Assembly (NCBI GenBank): GCA_966211455.1
Contig: CBIHNI010000012.1
Location: 1 to 64,000, forward strand
Direction of reading: 5' to 3'
DNA: 64,000 nt
Source of the DNA: 21-14-0-10-47-8 sp966211455
Lineage (GTDB): Bacteria > Bdellovibrionota > Bdellovibrionia > Bdellovibrionales > Bdellovibrionaceae
Shown here: piece after piece, positions 17,077 through 25,999 of the stretch
Layout: every line of letters begins with the position of its first letter
Numbering within the stretch: the first letter of the stretch is position 1
Notes under the pieces: model-generated
Database searches by the model: none
What the model was told of the DNA's origin: nothing
The model's input: only the letters and a program-made list of their open reading frames with translations
Program-made: the position numbers and the translations under genes

Positions 17077-18066
17077 TTAAGACGCAGCGGATTTGACTTC
17101 GATGGGGATTTGCAAGGTGGCCGCGAGCACTCGCAGGATCAAGGGCAGGCGGCGCTGGTTTTCTTCAGGAAGACTGGCCTGCACATGTTCGACAAAGCTA
17201 TCGGCCCCCGCACACTGGGGAAACTGCAGCTGCTGCTCCATCTGGTTGACCAACCAATCGCCCAAATGCAGGAACTGCGCGGGCTGATAGGTTTCGATGC
17301 GCTTTAATCCCAACGGGAATCCGGTCCCCAGCGGGGTTTCATGATGCTGACGGATCATCGTTTCCATCGTGTCATCGACCACGTTGTACTGATGCAAAAT
17401 TCGAATCGTGCGCTCGGGATGAGTGAAATAGCTTTCCTTTTCAGGGGTCTCCCCTTCACCCAACGACAGATCACGAAGAATGGCGCCCATAAATAGGCTC
17501 TTGAAAGCTAGCGCCGGGCAATCGCTTTGTTCTTGATACAAAGCAAGCCCCAGGGATCCGCCCAAAATCGCTTGTCGAGAAATGGTGCTCTCAAGACTGT
17601 GGGCCATTTCGTAAAGCAGAATCTTTCGCACATCTTGGTTTTTAAAAAGCTCGTATCCGGCCTGAGTCAGAATCTCGAGACGCATGAACTTATCCGCATG
17701 CGGACGCACAAGCTTGATGTCCAAATAGCAAAGCTCCACACAACGAATGAAAGCGCGCACCCGATCCAGAACAGGCCCCGGCATTGCAACTTTATCAAAG
17801 AGACTTGCAAAGATCCCGTCCATAAAGCGTTCAATCGAAGTGCTTTGGATGTAGAGAACGTTCTCGTTCTTTGCGAGATACTTGTCGATTCGTTCGGCAT
17901 CAGCGTGCTCGCCTTCGTTCAGGACTTTGACGAACTTGTCATTGAGCTTCACAAAGAGATTGAAAAAGACCGGTCGATCGAAGAACAACGCCGACCGAGG
18001 AATCAGAACGTGATGAATTTTTGTATCCGCAGCAGATGATTCACTCATACTTATTTCATCGGACAT
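17077..18066 (-). CDS. Degenerate HD-GYP domain protein
   Basis: 329 residues, cytoplasmic. The C-terminal half follows the HD-GYP order: FMGAILRDLSLGEG where a catalytic HD pair would be (here RD), then THPERTIRIL, then IRQHHETPLGTGFPLGLKRIE, in which GYP has become GFP, then AQFLHLGDWL. The intact family hydrolyses cyclic-di-GMP; loss of the first His makes normal catalysis doubtful, though HHE and the HP histidine remain. An unconventional HD-GYP protein lacking the Tyr has been studied structurally in Bdellovibrio (Bd1817). The N-terminal 120 residues resemble a PilZ-less sensory region of unknown type. Start codon uncertain between 18066 and 18048. Confidence 0.72.
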   Translation of the reverse strand: MSDEISMSESSAADTKIHHVLIPRSALFFDRPVFFNLFVKLNDKFVKVLNEGEHADAERIDKYLAKNENVLYIQSTSIERFMDGIFASLFDKVAMPGPVLDRVRAFIRCVELCYLDIKLVRPHADKFMRLEILTQAGYELFKNQDVRKILLYEMAHSLESTISRQAILGGSLGLALYQEQSDCPALAFKSLFMGAILRDLSLGEGETPEKESYFTHPERTIRILHQYNVVDDTMETMIRQHHETPLGTGFPLGLKRIETYQPAQFLHLGDWLVNQMEQQLQFPQCAGADSFVEHVQASLPEENQRRLPLILRVLAATLQIPIEVKSAAS

Positions 18067-18404
18067 TCAAACATGTCGGATAAGAGGCACACCTAAAAAT
18101 AACAGACTGTGCGGATTGTTTTGATAGAGCATTTTGAGACGATAATTCTAAAATCTGAAGAGTGAAAAATAAGATTCTAAATCGAGACAGGGAATCTAAA
18201 ATTAACAAAACATTTTCTTGTCAGAATTTAGTTTTGCTATCTGTTCTTGTTTTCACTCACTGTGCATGACTTTTCCGACGCCTCTCCTGGCTTTCTGAAA
18301 AAATGCCCTTGCTGGGCGGCCGTCAAATCATTAGACAGTAAGACCTACACCATTTGTCTATTACCGCGAATTTCATGGCTTTGCTTTTGCTGTGATAGAT
18401 CCGT
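18067..18404. other. Divergent intergenic region, 338 bases
   Basis: A/T-rich and without a convincing reading frame. TAGACA/TGTCTA arms occur near 18335-18360. ATGGCTTTGCTTTTGCT at 18375-18391 has GG-N10-GC spacing like a sigma-54 promoter, but it would leave almost no leader before the ATG at 18405, so I do not call it a promoter. Confidence 0.4.
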
Positions 18405-19487
18405 ATGAAAAAACAAGCTCTTACTCAATCAGTTGCCTTTTTTGGTGTTGCGTTTTTCGCTCTTGTCGCGGGCCTTTCGGTCACAAGCCGTGGCAACAAC
18501 ACGCAAACTCTCATATCTCGTGATCCAGCATCGACGCCATTATCAATCCCGTTGGCGATCGATCTTCCATCATCGCCGCTAGGCATGTCGGAATCCCCAG
18601 GCAGAAACTATCAGACATTGGCGGAAGATGTTTCACGGGCCATCCGCCAATCCGATTTGAAAATGGCAATTCTGAATGACGAGCAACAATCCCAAATGAA
18701 GAAGGCTCAAAAGGCTTTGAGCAAAACCCCTGCTCTTCTTCGCAATCGTTTGGCAGAAAGCCTTCAATATGAAATTCGCGAGCCAGAAACAACAGTGGTA
18801 TCTTTGCGCGAGGAATTTGAACAGATCTGCCGGGATAATGACGGACGTGATTCGGTTCAGTGGGAATATACAAACGACCGTCAGGCTGTTCGTCTTTTAT
18901 TTGAATGCCAACATGCGGGCGACCCTGTTGATGAAAATGCAACCACCGTTGAAGTCAGTCAGCGCAACTTTATTTTTGAGTTTGCATCCATTAATACCGA
19001 GAAACGCACCGCAATCCTTGATACAGTCGCGGGTCAATGGGTGGAACCACTCACCGAATCTCGCCTGCAGCTGAAGCTTTACTGCGAGGATCCGAATTAT
19101 TCTTACTCTCAAGGCCGCGTTGCTTTGGCGGCGGTTATCAGCGCCCATGTTAGCTATGATTTGGCCGAAGACACTTTCGTTGGTGAACCAGACAAACCAA
19201 AGCATGAAGGCGGAGAATCGATGCTTTCAGCTTTTGGTGCCAGTCTTGTAAATCGCCCTAAAAAGGTCGTTGGAAACACGGCCTATTTCGTTCGCCAATC
19301 ACCTAGCGAAAAAGCTCTGCATGGCGCACTTCGGGCTTTTTCTCTCGGTTTCGGGAAGGAAGCCATTGATAAATCGACCGGCGGACGCGGATCTGCAGGC
19401 GACCTGAAAGCCGATGCCCGCGGCGTCGCCGTCGGCGCACTCTTCTATTATGTCCAAGAACTTCTGTTCGGAAAATGTAACAAATAA
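18405..19487 (+). CDS. Secreted or membrane-anchored protein of unknown function
   Basis: 360 residues with an N-terminal hydrophobic segment (SVAFFGVAFFALVAGLSV) that is a signal peptide or anchor. A Ser/Pro-rich linker leads to a helical part and then a strand-rich region with Cys residues (EQICRD, FECQHAG, LYCEDPN, FGKCNK). No family recognised. A REP pair begins 1 base after the stop, so the gene ends a transcription unit. Confidence 0.6.
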   Translation: MKKQALTQSVAFFGVAFFALVAGLSVTSRGNNTQTLISRDPASTPLSIPLAIDLPSSPLGMSESPGRNYQTLAEDVSRAIRQSDLKMAILNDEQQSQMKKAQKALSKTPALLRNRLAESLQYEIREPETTVVSLREEFEQICRDNDGRDSVQWEYTNDRQAVRLLFECQHAGDPVDENATTVEVSQRNFIFEFASINTEKRTAILDTVAGQWVEPLTESRLQLKLYCEDPNYSYSQGRVALAAVISAHVSYDLAEDTFVGEPDKPKHEGGESMLSAFGASLVNRPKKVVGNTAYFVRQSPSEKALHGALRAFSLGFGKEAIDKSTGGRGSAGDLKADARGVAVGALFYYVQELLFGKCNK

Positions 19488-19488
19488 A

Positions 19489-19535
19489 GGTACGCCGTAC
19501 CTTTAGACCTGGTGTGACAAAAGGTACGGCGTACC
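19489..19535. repeat. REP family 1, inverted pair
   Basis: GGTACGCCGTACC at 19489-19501 and GGTACGGCGTACC at 19523-19535, 21 bases apart. Lies between convergent genes. Confidence 0.85.
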
Positions 19536-19559
19536 TCAGGAAGAAGTTTCTCGACCCGC

Positions 19560-19593
19560 AAAAAACAAAAGGCCCGGGATTCCCCGAGCCTTT
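19560..19593 (-). terminator. Intrinsic terminator after rpsI
   Basis: Minus strand AAAGGCTCGGG, loop GAAT, CCCGGGCCTTT followed by TGTTTTTTG. Ends the rplM-rpsI unit. Confidence 0.85.
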
Positions 19594-19623
19594 CGTAAGT
19601 TGCAGAATAAACCCAAAAACGAA

Positions 19624-20019
19624 TTAACGTTTTGAGTATTGGCCACGTCGGCGAGCGCCGCGCAAACCGTATTTCTTTCTCTCGACCATGCGTGGGTCGC
19701 GAGTCAGGTAACCGGCTTTTTTCAATGCTGGGCGAAGAGCCGCATCGAATGCAGTCAATGCACGCGCGATACCCAAACGGATCGCACCTGTTTGACCATT
19801 TTCACCGCCACCTTTAACAGTGACATCAACGTCGAACTTGCCGTTCTTGTCAGTCACGTCGAATGGTTGCAAGATCACCATCTTAGATTGCATGCGCTTC
19901 AGATATTCTTCAGCTTTCACGCCATTGATAGTGAGATTTCCTTTTCCAGGCTTTAAGAAAACGCGAGCGGCGCTGGTTTTACGTCGTCCGGTTGCGTAGT
20001 AAACTTTGTCTGCAGCCAT
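19624..20019 (-). CDS. rpsI: 30S ribosomal protein S9
   Basis: 131 residues, standard length. Shows YATGRRKTSAARVFLKPGKG, the conserved GGGENGQTGAIRLGIARAL and the C-terminal tail RDPRMVERKKYGLRGARRRGQYSKR that reaches tRNA in the P site. Follows rplM by 2 bases, the conserved L13-S9 order. Confidence 0.98.
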   Translation of the reverse strand: MAADKVYYATGRRKTSAARVFLKPGKGNLTINGVKAEEYLKRMQSKMVILQPFDVTDKNGKFDVDVTVKGGGENGQTGAIRLGIARALTAFDAALRPALKKAGYLTRDPRMVERKKYGLRGARRRGQYSKR

Positions 20020-20021
20020 GA

Positions 20022-20486
20022 TTAGTTACCCTTCTTCTCAGTCAATTTATATGCCTGAGCTTTCTGAGTGTTGTGAGGGTGCTCAGCACCTTTGTATGTC
20101 TTCAATTTGTTGATCAAAGAATAAGACAGCTTGTTCGTTGGAAGCATTCCACGAACCGCTTCGTGAACAACAAAAGTTGAATCTTCTTGTTGCATTTGCG
20201 CAGCTGTTTTTTCTTTCAATGATCCGAAGAAACGAGAGTGACGGAAGTATTTTTTGTCTTCCCACTTTGTTCCTGTCAGTTCAACTTTGTCCGTATTGAT
20301 CACGATGACAAAGTCTCCGTTATCCATGTGTGGAGTGAAAGTCGGTTTGTGTTTTCCACGGAGGAGGTTTGCAACCTGAGTCGCCAAACGACCTACACGC
20401 TGTCCAGAAGCATCGACGATCCACCAATTGCGGTCCGCTTCTTCCTTTTTTGCCATCCAAGTTTTTGTTGGATTGTTCTTGTTCAT
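20022..20486 (-). CDS. rplM: 50S ribosomal protein L13
   Basis: 154 residues from the ATG at 20486, chosen because GGAG lies 6 bases upstream; the frame is open further but the extension is not family-like. Conserved features include WWIVDASGQRVGRLAT, LRGKHKPTFTPHMDNGDFVIVIN and AVRGMLPTNKL. An early 50S assembly protein. A 168-base leader separates it from truA and could hold a separate promoter or L13 autoregulatory RNA, which I cannot confirm. Confidence 0.97.
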   Translation of the reverse strand: MNKNNPTKTWMAKKEEADRNWWIVDASGQRVGRLATQVANLLRGKHKPTFTPHMDNGDFVIVINTDKVELTGTKWEDKKYFRHSRFFGSLKEKTAAQMQQEDSTFVVHEAVRGMLPTNKLSYSLINKLKTYKGAEHPHNTQKAQAYKLTEKKGN

Positions 20487-20654
20487 TTTGTTCTCCATTG
20501 CGTTCCCAAATTCAGGTGATAACGGTAGGCCTGATTCTGAAAACGAAATTATTGTTGTTTCCTTCACTCACAAAACTATCTCCGGAAACCGAGCAAAGTT
20601 TCCGAATCTGACGGTGATAAGAGGTCCGTTAGATCTGCGAAAGGAACGAACTTT

Positions 20655-21455
20655 TTAAATTTGGCGGCACCTAATGTCAAGTTCCTGAGGATAATAAACC
20701 TTCTTCAGGAAAAGGCCCTGCGGAGGCGCCGTTGTCCCCGCCTTGGTGCGATCCAGAGCTTTTAAGATTTCATCCATCTTTTCAATGGGTTGGCCCTTCA
20801 TAAAAAGATCCAATTGGGTTCCGACGATGTTGCGAACCATCTGTTTCAGGAAACCGCTGCCGGTGATTTGAAATTCCACCACGCCGCTCTTTCGCCGTGC
20901 CCAGCGGGCATCAAAGACCTCGCGCACCGTCGTTAAAACCGGCGTTCCAACCGACTGAAAGCTCTTAAAGTCCTGATTTTTCACAAGAAATCTGGCCTGC
21001 TTGTTCAAATAGTCTAAATCCAAAGGCTGTCGAACCCAGTGCGCGTATCGGGCCAGTAAAGCCGAAGGACGCGGCTGATTCCACACCCAGTATCGATAGG
21101 TCTTATGAGTCGCTGACAATGTCGAATGAAACTCGTCCGGCGCGATCCAGGCCGAACGCACCACGATCGACGAAGGCAAAAGCGAGCGCAGGGCCCAGCA
21201 AAGGTCCTTCGGCAGGGGCCGAGTCGTCGCAAAGTCCCCGATCTGAGCCACGGCGTGGACTCCGGCGTCGGTTCTTCCTGAGGCGTTCAGATCGATTTTT
21301 TCATTCTGAATTTTAGAAAGCGCTTTTTCGATCGTTTCCTGCAACGACGGCTTATCGGGACCATGAGCATGATCCTTTTGTTTCTGCCAACCGCAATAGT
21401 CGGTGCCATCGTAAGAGATCAGAAGTTTCACCTTCTGAGAGGTTTGAGAAGACAT
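20655..21455 (-). CDS. truA: tRNA pseudouridine(38-40) synthase
   Basis: 266 residues. Opens with LLISYDGTDYCGWQKQ, has the catalytic loop ASGRTDAGVHAVAQ with the nucleophilic Asp, THKTYRYWVWN, and FQITGSGFLKQMVRNIVG, all TruA hallmarks. Makes pseudouridines 38-40 in the anticodon arm. Starts 14 bases after the barrel protein gene. Confidence 0.95.
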   Translation of the reverse strand: MSSQTSQKVKLLISYDGTDYCGWQKQKDHAHGPDKPSLQETIEKALSKIQNEKIDLNASGRTDAGVHAVAQIGDFATTRPLPKDLCWALRSLLPSSIVVRSAWIAPDEFHSTLSATHKTYRYWVWNQPRPSALLARYAHWVRQPLDLDYLNKQARFLVKNQDFKSFQSVGTPVLTTVREVFDARWARRKSGVVEFQITGSGFLKQMVRNIVGTQLDLFMKGQPIEKMDEILKALDRTKAGTTAPPQGLFLKKVYYPQELDIRCRQI

Positions 21456-21469
21456 GAGGGGCTTTATAC

Positions 21470-22519
21470 TTAAAAATCGACCTGGATGCCAGCGCTGATC
21501 AGCTGATTGCTGAAATCGATATCATTGGAAAGGCCTTGCATGGCAATCGCCTCCACCGTCAGCCACATATCGGCGATTCCGTACTCTTGCGAAAGATTGA
21601 AGGCGCTTTGCGCATCCAAACGGCTGACGTTGAACATCAGACCGCCACCGCCACCCGCAGCCGGCGCTGCCGCAAAGCTTGGTGCTGCGTTGTCGTTTCG
21701 AAGCTCCATCAAACCATAGTAGGTTGCGCCGCCGGTGACGTAAGGAACGATCCACTGACGACGTGCAAACTCAAATCGATAATTGATAAATGCCGAAAGC
21801 GGCACGATGAACAAGGTGTATTTTTCTTCCGAGCGCAAATGTTTCGCATCTTGGTTCTTAAAGTAGCCGGCCGCAGTCACAGTCGATAAACCCGTTCCCA
21901 AGCGGAAACCCAAAGATCCGAATGAACGAAAAGGCTGCCACTCGTAATCAAAGTTCAAGGCAAACACATTGTTCGATCCGTACATTGATTCGAAGGTGAT
22001 ATTCGAATTTCCCGAATCCACTTTCGGCGGAGTCATCATCCCCAGCTTGAAAGAGCTGGATTTTGATTTCTCTTTCATCGCGGTCTTGTATTGGTAAGAG
22101 CCATCTTTATTGATCCGCAAAAGACCTTGCGCCGCACGCGGATGTTCGACCTTCACTGTTCCACCTTGCGGAGGTCCCGGCGGTTTTTTGAAAGTCGGAT
22201 CCGGATGCGGATAACGGTTCAAGTTGCGATCCGTTCCGATTTCGCTGACACCCAGCTGTTTGCGCTTGATGACGGCTTCTTGTTCCGCCAGCTCCTGATC
22301 GACATCCAAGGTCGACTTTTTCGCCGGCGAAGTCATTTGCTTATTAACTTGAGTTTGAGTTGGCGATGGCTGCATCACCGCCGGCGGCGAAATTTCGGGC
22401 TTTCCTTGCACTGAATTGATTTCCGCTTCCAAATCGCTTTCCATGGACTGCGAATAAACCGGTCCGGCCAGAAGTGAAATCAAGGCTGCAATGAAAAGAA
22501 ATCTCACGCTTTTCTCCAT
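21470..22519 (-). CDS. Outer-membrane beta-barrel protein with long N-terminal linker
   Basis: 349 residues from the ATG at 22519; the longer frame has no signal sequence. Signal peptide (AALISLLAGPVYSQ), then about 120 residues of low-complexity, charged and Pro/Gln-rich linker (including AEQEAVIKRKQLG and KKPPGPPQGG), then a strand-rich C-terminal barrel (FALNFDYEWQPFRSFGSLGFRLGTGL to LISAGIQVDF, ending in Phe). The start overlaps the end of the CFI-box gene by 16 bases, so the two are probably one functional pair at the cell surface. Confidence 0.68.
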   Translation of the reverse strand: MEKSVRFLFIAALISLLAGPVYSQSMESDLEAEINSVQGKPEISPPAVMQPSPTQTQVNKQMTSPAKKSTLDVDQELAEQEAVIKRKQLGVSEIGTDRNLNRYPHPDPTFKKPPGPPQGGTVKVEHPRAAQGLLRINKDGSYQYKTAMKEKSKSSSFKLGMMTPPKVDSGNSNITFESMYGSNNVFALNFDYEWQPFRSFGSLGFRLGTGLSTVTAAGYFKNQDAKHLRSEEKYTLFIVPLSAFINYRFEFARRQWIVPYVTGGATYYGLMELRNDNAAPSFAAAPAAGGGGGLMFNVSRLDAQSAFNLSQEYGIADMWLTVEAIAMQGLSNDIDFSNQLISAGIQVDF

Positions 22520-23910
22520 CGGCGGCCGTGACGAAGCAAATAAACCAAAGAAATCAGACCACCGATACCCAAAGCATAAACGAAAAAGGCGGCAAAGACT
22601 CCCCAACCGAGGGCTAGTTCTGCAAAGAAAATAATCGGCCACAAGATTCCGCGAACCACCGCCCGCAGACTGTCATGTTCAGCAATAAATTGAGCCAAGG
22701 GTGGCGAGTGCTTATAGTAGAACTTGATGAACTCTTTGCCGGCCCAGTTGCGACCCAAGATGCGGTCGCGGAAAGTTCGAAGCATTTCGACATGCGCATC
22801 CATCGGAGAACCAAATGCGGCCGTTGCAATAAAACATTTTTTCTTATCCAAAAGCCCGACCACGTCCCCGGGCATCGCCGTGTAACGATCGACGTGATCC
22901 GTATTGCCGCCATCTTCTTTCAAGAAATTGGTGACGATCGATCCTTCATCCACGGACGCGATCGTGAACATATAATTCACGTCGTTTTCAAGACCGGTGA
23001 TGTACTCTTGGCTCAGCGACGTTTCGGTCTTTGTTTTATCGACCACGGTCAGATCGGCATATCCCGCCGAATCCGCGTTGACAGGAATTGTACAAAAATC
23101 GATCGCGCCCGGAGCTTCGGCATAATACACACGCAAGGCCGACCAACGAATGCCCGAACTGTCATTGGGACCGGTGCCACCGCGCTGAAGCTCGCGAACA
23201 TAGGCTTTCCCGTCACCAGGCAAAACACGGTACTGTGAAAAGCCTTGGCTGCTGGTCGGATTTTCGGTCGGAACCAAAGTGAGAGTCGTATCGGTGTTAT
23301 CTTGGTAACGATGCTTCAATGAAAACTGTTGGTAGTTTCCAGATGCAAAAGCATTCGGCGACGCCACCGAATCCACAAGACCCACATTCAAAGTCGTCGA
23401 CTGCGCATTTTTACAAGTCGTATCCCCGCCGCTAGCTCCGCCCTTGCCACAGATATCGGACCAGCGAACATAGACGGTGAAGGTTTGCCCCGCAGAACCC
23501 GGAATTGTTGAAGACGAATCCGCCGTGATTGTGTTTGCGGTTCCACCGATTTCAACCCGGATGGCCGGATTTGCCGGAATTGGATCCATCGCCAACGTGA
23601 TTCCAAGCAAAAGATTTGGGTAAATGGATTTTTCCGCGCAAGCAAAAGGCGCCGTCGTACAAATATTTGATGGACCCGATCCACCCGCGCACGAGTTACA
23701 AACGCCTGTTCCCGTTTGCAACGTTGTTTCGCAATCGCCGACGTCTCCCGTGTATCCGCCGAAGATCGTGAAGGTCTGAACACCGGCCGATGTGGTTTGA
23801 ACATCGACTCCAGATGCAGTCCCTTCAACTACTTGCACGCTTTTGATCGTGCCGAAAGCCAATTGAGAAGCCAGAACGACAAACGAGAATAGAAGTGAAT
23901 TTTTGGTCAT
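22504..23910 (-). CDS. Surface protein with CFI-box C-terminal sorting domain
   Basis: About 468 residues from the ATG at 23910, which gives a signal peptide (SFVVLASQLAFG). The ectodomain is strand-rich with a cluster of cysteines near residues 55-90 (DCETTLQTGTGVCNSC) and fibronectin-like stretches. From Cys360 it has CFIATAAFGSPMDAHVEMLR, then FRDRILG, YYKHSPPLAQFIAEH, LR, a double membrane segment and a basic tail RHGRRWRKA. This matches the CFI-box C-terminal domain, thought to be a protein sorting or anchoring signal found in delta-proteobacterial-type surface proteins. No dedicated processing enzyme is nearby. Confidence 0.8.
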   Translation of the reverse strand: MTKNSLLFSFVVLASQLAFGTIKSVQVVEGTASGVDVQTTSAGVQTFTIFGGYTGDVGDCETTLQTGTGVCNSCAGGSGPSNICTTAPFACAEKSIYPNLLLGITLAMDPIPANPAIRVEIGGTANTITADSSSTIPGSAGQTFTVYVRWSDICGKGGASGGDTTCKNAQSTTLNVGLVDSVASPNAFASGNYQQFSLKHRYQDNTDTTLTLVPTENPTSSQGFSQYRVLPGDGKAYVRELQRGGTGPNDSSGIRWSALRVYYAEAPGAIDFCTIPVNADSAGYADLTVVDKTKTETSLSQEYITGLENDVNYMFTIASVDEGSIVTNFLKEDGGNTDHVDRYTAMPGDVVGLLDKKKCFIATAAFGSPMDAHVEMLRTFRDRILGRNWAGKEFIKFYYKHSPPLAQFIAEHDSLRAVVRGILWPIIFFAELALGWGVFAAFFVYALGIGGLISLVYLLRHGRRWRKA

Positions 23911-24018
23911 ACAATCATTGCAGCACGGGTCTTTCGGGGACTCAAGCGCCGATTGAACTCGGGGCAACATGCAATAAAGTTTGTTGATCCACACTCTGTC
24001 TTTTGTAAGGATCCGCCT

Positions 24019-25179
24019 ATGAAATCCACTTTAATTCTATTTGTATCGCTTTTCATTCAATCTATGGCTTGGGCTTATCCTGAATTTATTGGATATGGCT
24101 ACAGCTCGTGTCTGACCTGCCATGTGAACGGTCATGGAAGCGGGCCTTTAAACGATTACGGACGAGCTCTTTGGTCGGCCGAAATCGCGTCTCGGGTTTT
24201 TTATCCAAAATCGATGACCGACGAAGACATCGCGGCCCAATCCGGATTTATCGGAAATCCCGATAACCTTCCTTATTGGTTCCGGCCACATTTCAAATAT
24301 CGCGAGATGAGTCTCACCACCGGTTACGGCGGTCCCGATTCAAATCAAATGAATTTGAAAATGCAAAACGATATCGGGCTTACGGTTTCAGATCCAGTCG
24401 GCAAGTACGTCGCAACAATCACCATGGGTCAGGTGCAAACAAATCGCCAGCCTCGCACTGAAAACTATATCACGCGTGAATACTATGTCCGAGTCGAACC
24501 GGTTGAGACTTGGTGGATTTACGCGGGCTTAATGGACAAGGTTTTCGGTATTCGCAATGTCGATCACTCGTCCTATCAACGCACGTTTCAAGGATTTAAT
24601 CCAAAGTTAAATGCGGCCAACGGAACGGCGGCTTCTCATGGGGTGACCGTTCACAAAATCGAGGAGAAATGGGAGCTTGCTGGAAATGCTTTCTTCGGAA
24701 ATCCGCACGAAGACAAAGAGTCCCAACAAAAAGGCTTCTCGACAATGGGTGAATACGAGGTCGGCGAAATGAAGCGCCTGGGCGCTTCGGCGATGACGGC
24801 AAAAAATGATGCCCTTCAAAAGGAAATGATCGCCGTTCATTATCGTCAGGGTTTCGGCCATGGACACGCATTTTTATTCGAGTACGGCGTGATCCAAGAC
24901 AAACCGGATACCGGCTCTTCCATGACTGGAAGCTACAACTTTCTGCAAACCAATATCAACTTGGTTCGTGGTTACAACTTAAGAACCACGATCGAGCGCT
25001 ACAATCAAGAATTCAAAGCCGCCTCTCCGGACAACTGGAGATGGGGTCTTGGTATTTTGGCCTTCCCGCTTCCGCGTTTGGAGCTACGGGCCGACGTGAT
25101 CAATGGTCGCTCTTTCTATGAAGGCCCCGTGGCTGATGACAACTGGACATTGCAAGGACAGATCCATGTTTCGCTTTAA
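24019..25179 (+). CDS. Monoheme c-type cytochrome fused to an outer-membrane barrel
   Basis: 386 residues from the ATG at 24019 (AAGGA 7 bases upstream). Signal peptide to AWA, then within 12 residues a single heme-binding CLTCH (Cys31, Cys34, His35) in YGYSSCLTCHVNGHGSGPLNDYG. The remaining 330 residues alternate like barrel strands (YIKYREMSLT-like, WWIYAGLMDKVFGIRN, WRWGLGILAFPLPRLELRADV) and end HVSL. I infer a heme domain tethered to an outer-membrane barrel, possibly an electron conduit or a heme-sensing porin. The downstream barrel gene overlaps it. Confidence 0.7.
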   Translation: MKSTLILFVSLFIQSMAWAYPEFIGYGYSSCLTCHVNGHGSGPLNDYGRALWSAEIASRVFYPKSMTDEDIAAQSGFIGNPDNLPYWFRPHFKYREMSLTTGYGGPDSNQMNLKMQNDIGLTVSDPVGKYVATITMGQVQTNRQPRTENYITREYYVRVEPVETWWIYAGLMDKVFGIRNVDHSSYQRTFQGFNPKLNAANGTAASHGVTVHKIEEKWELAGNAFFGNPHEDKESQQKGFSTMGEYEVGEMKRLGASAMTAKNDALQKEMIAVHYRQGFGHGHAFLFEYGVIQDKPDTGSSMTGSYNFLQTNINLVRGYNLRTTIERYNQEFKAASPDNWRWGLGILAFPLPRLELRADVINGRSFYEGPVADDNWTLQGQIHVSL

Positions 25180-25756
25180 TTTTATTCTGATTTCAATTTT
25201 GACATTCGCTCTTCATGGCTTCGCACAAGAAGAGACGACCTATTCACCCAGCACGTCTTCAAATTTAAATCTGCGCTACATCAGCTGGCACGAATCTGCG
25301 AAGCTTGAAGCGGGCTCGAAGAAAGACAACACCAAGCATGCCGATTTTTACGGCCTGAGCCTTGGCTACGAGAAAGCTTCTTTCAATTCACGCTGGGGTT
25401 GTATCTGGGATGCCGCTTTCATTTCGGGCCAAGCCAATATCGGCGAAGCCGCCGGTGAAATCCCGTATCAAAAAAGTTACGTGCAATGGTTCGGGGTTTC
25501 GGGATCTTACCGACTGGGATTCAAAGTCACTGAGCCGATCACTTTGTCAGCGGGCCCGATGCTACTGGCAAGGCAGCTCACATGGCCGGATAAACCTGCG
25601 GGAACCGACATCAAAACTGGCGCGGATGTAAATGCCGGGTTTGTTGGCGATATCAGAATTCACTTTGCCGAAAACTGGGAACTGCAACAGTCGATTGCCG
25701 GACTTCTTTCCGAAGCTTCGACTTTCTGGTCGCTTGGGGTTGGATACCGGTTTTAG
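25166..25756 (+). CDS. Outer-membrane beta-barrel protein
   Basis: 196 residues from the ATG at 25166, which overlaps the upstream gene by 14 bases and has AAGGA 7 bases before it. Signal peptide (ILISILTFALHGFA), then amphipathic strands and a terminal WSLGVGYRF with C-terminal Phe, the outer-membrane assembly signature. Translationally coupled to the heme/barrel gene, so the two probably assemble together. No family name recognised. Confidence 0.72.
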   Translation: MFRFNFILISILTFALHGFAQEETTYSPSTSSNLNLRYISWHESAKLEAGSKKDNTKHADFYGLSLGYEKASFNSRWGCIWDAAFISGQANIGEAAGEIPYQKSYVQWFGVSGSYRLGFKVTEPITLSAGPMLLARQLTWPDKPAGTDIKTGADVNAGFVGDIRIHFAENWELQQSIAGLLSEASTFWSLGVGYRF

Positions 25757-25833
25757 GTTTTGGGTTGCTCGTCACAGCTGATCTGGAATGGTCCTCATAG
25801 CGGGCCCTCGACCCCGAAGCCTTCGCTCCGAGA

Positions 25834-25894
25834 GCCTCTCCCCGAGGCCAATAAATTAGCGAGAATGTCAGTTTATTGGCCTCGAGGAGAAGGC
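25834..25894. repeat. Large imperfect inverted repeat between convergent genes
   Basis: Arms 25834-25855 and 25872-25894 match over about 22 bases with one mismatch and one indel; the inner 12 bases (GAGGCCAATAAA) are perfect, with a 16-base loop. It may serve as a bidirectional terminator for the barrel gene, or be a repeat family member. Confidence 0.6.
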
Positions 25895-25940
25895 CGTCGG
25901 AAGAAAACTCGATGAGAGTTCAGCCGCAACTCTTCCCGGA

Positions 25941-25973
25941 AAAATAAAAAGGCCCGAGGAATCTCGAGCCTTT
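25941..25973 (-). terminator. Intrinsic terminator after the YceI gene
   Basis: Minus strand AAAGGCTCGAG, loop ATTC, CTCGGGCCTTT then TTATTTTT. Confidence 0.82.
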
Positions 25974-25999
25974 CTTTCAAATTTCTAGATTCTGTTATT

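Noticed and set aside
18375..18391. GG-N10-GC element as a sigma-54 promoter
   Set aside because: The predicted start would be only a few bases from the ATG at 18405 and no upstream activator site is evident.
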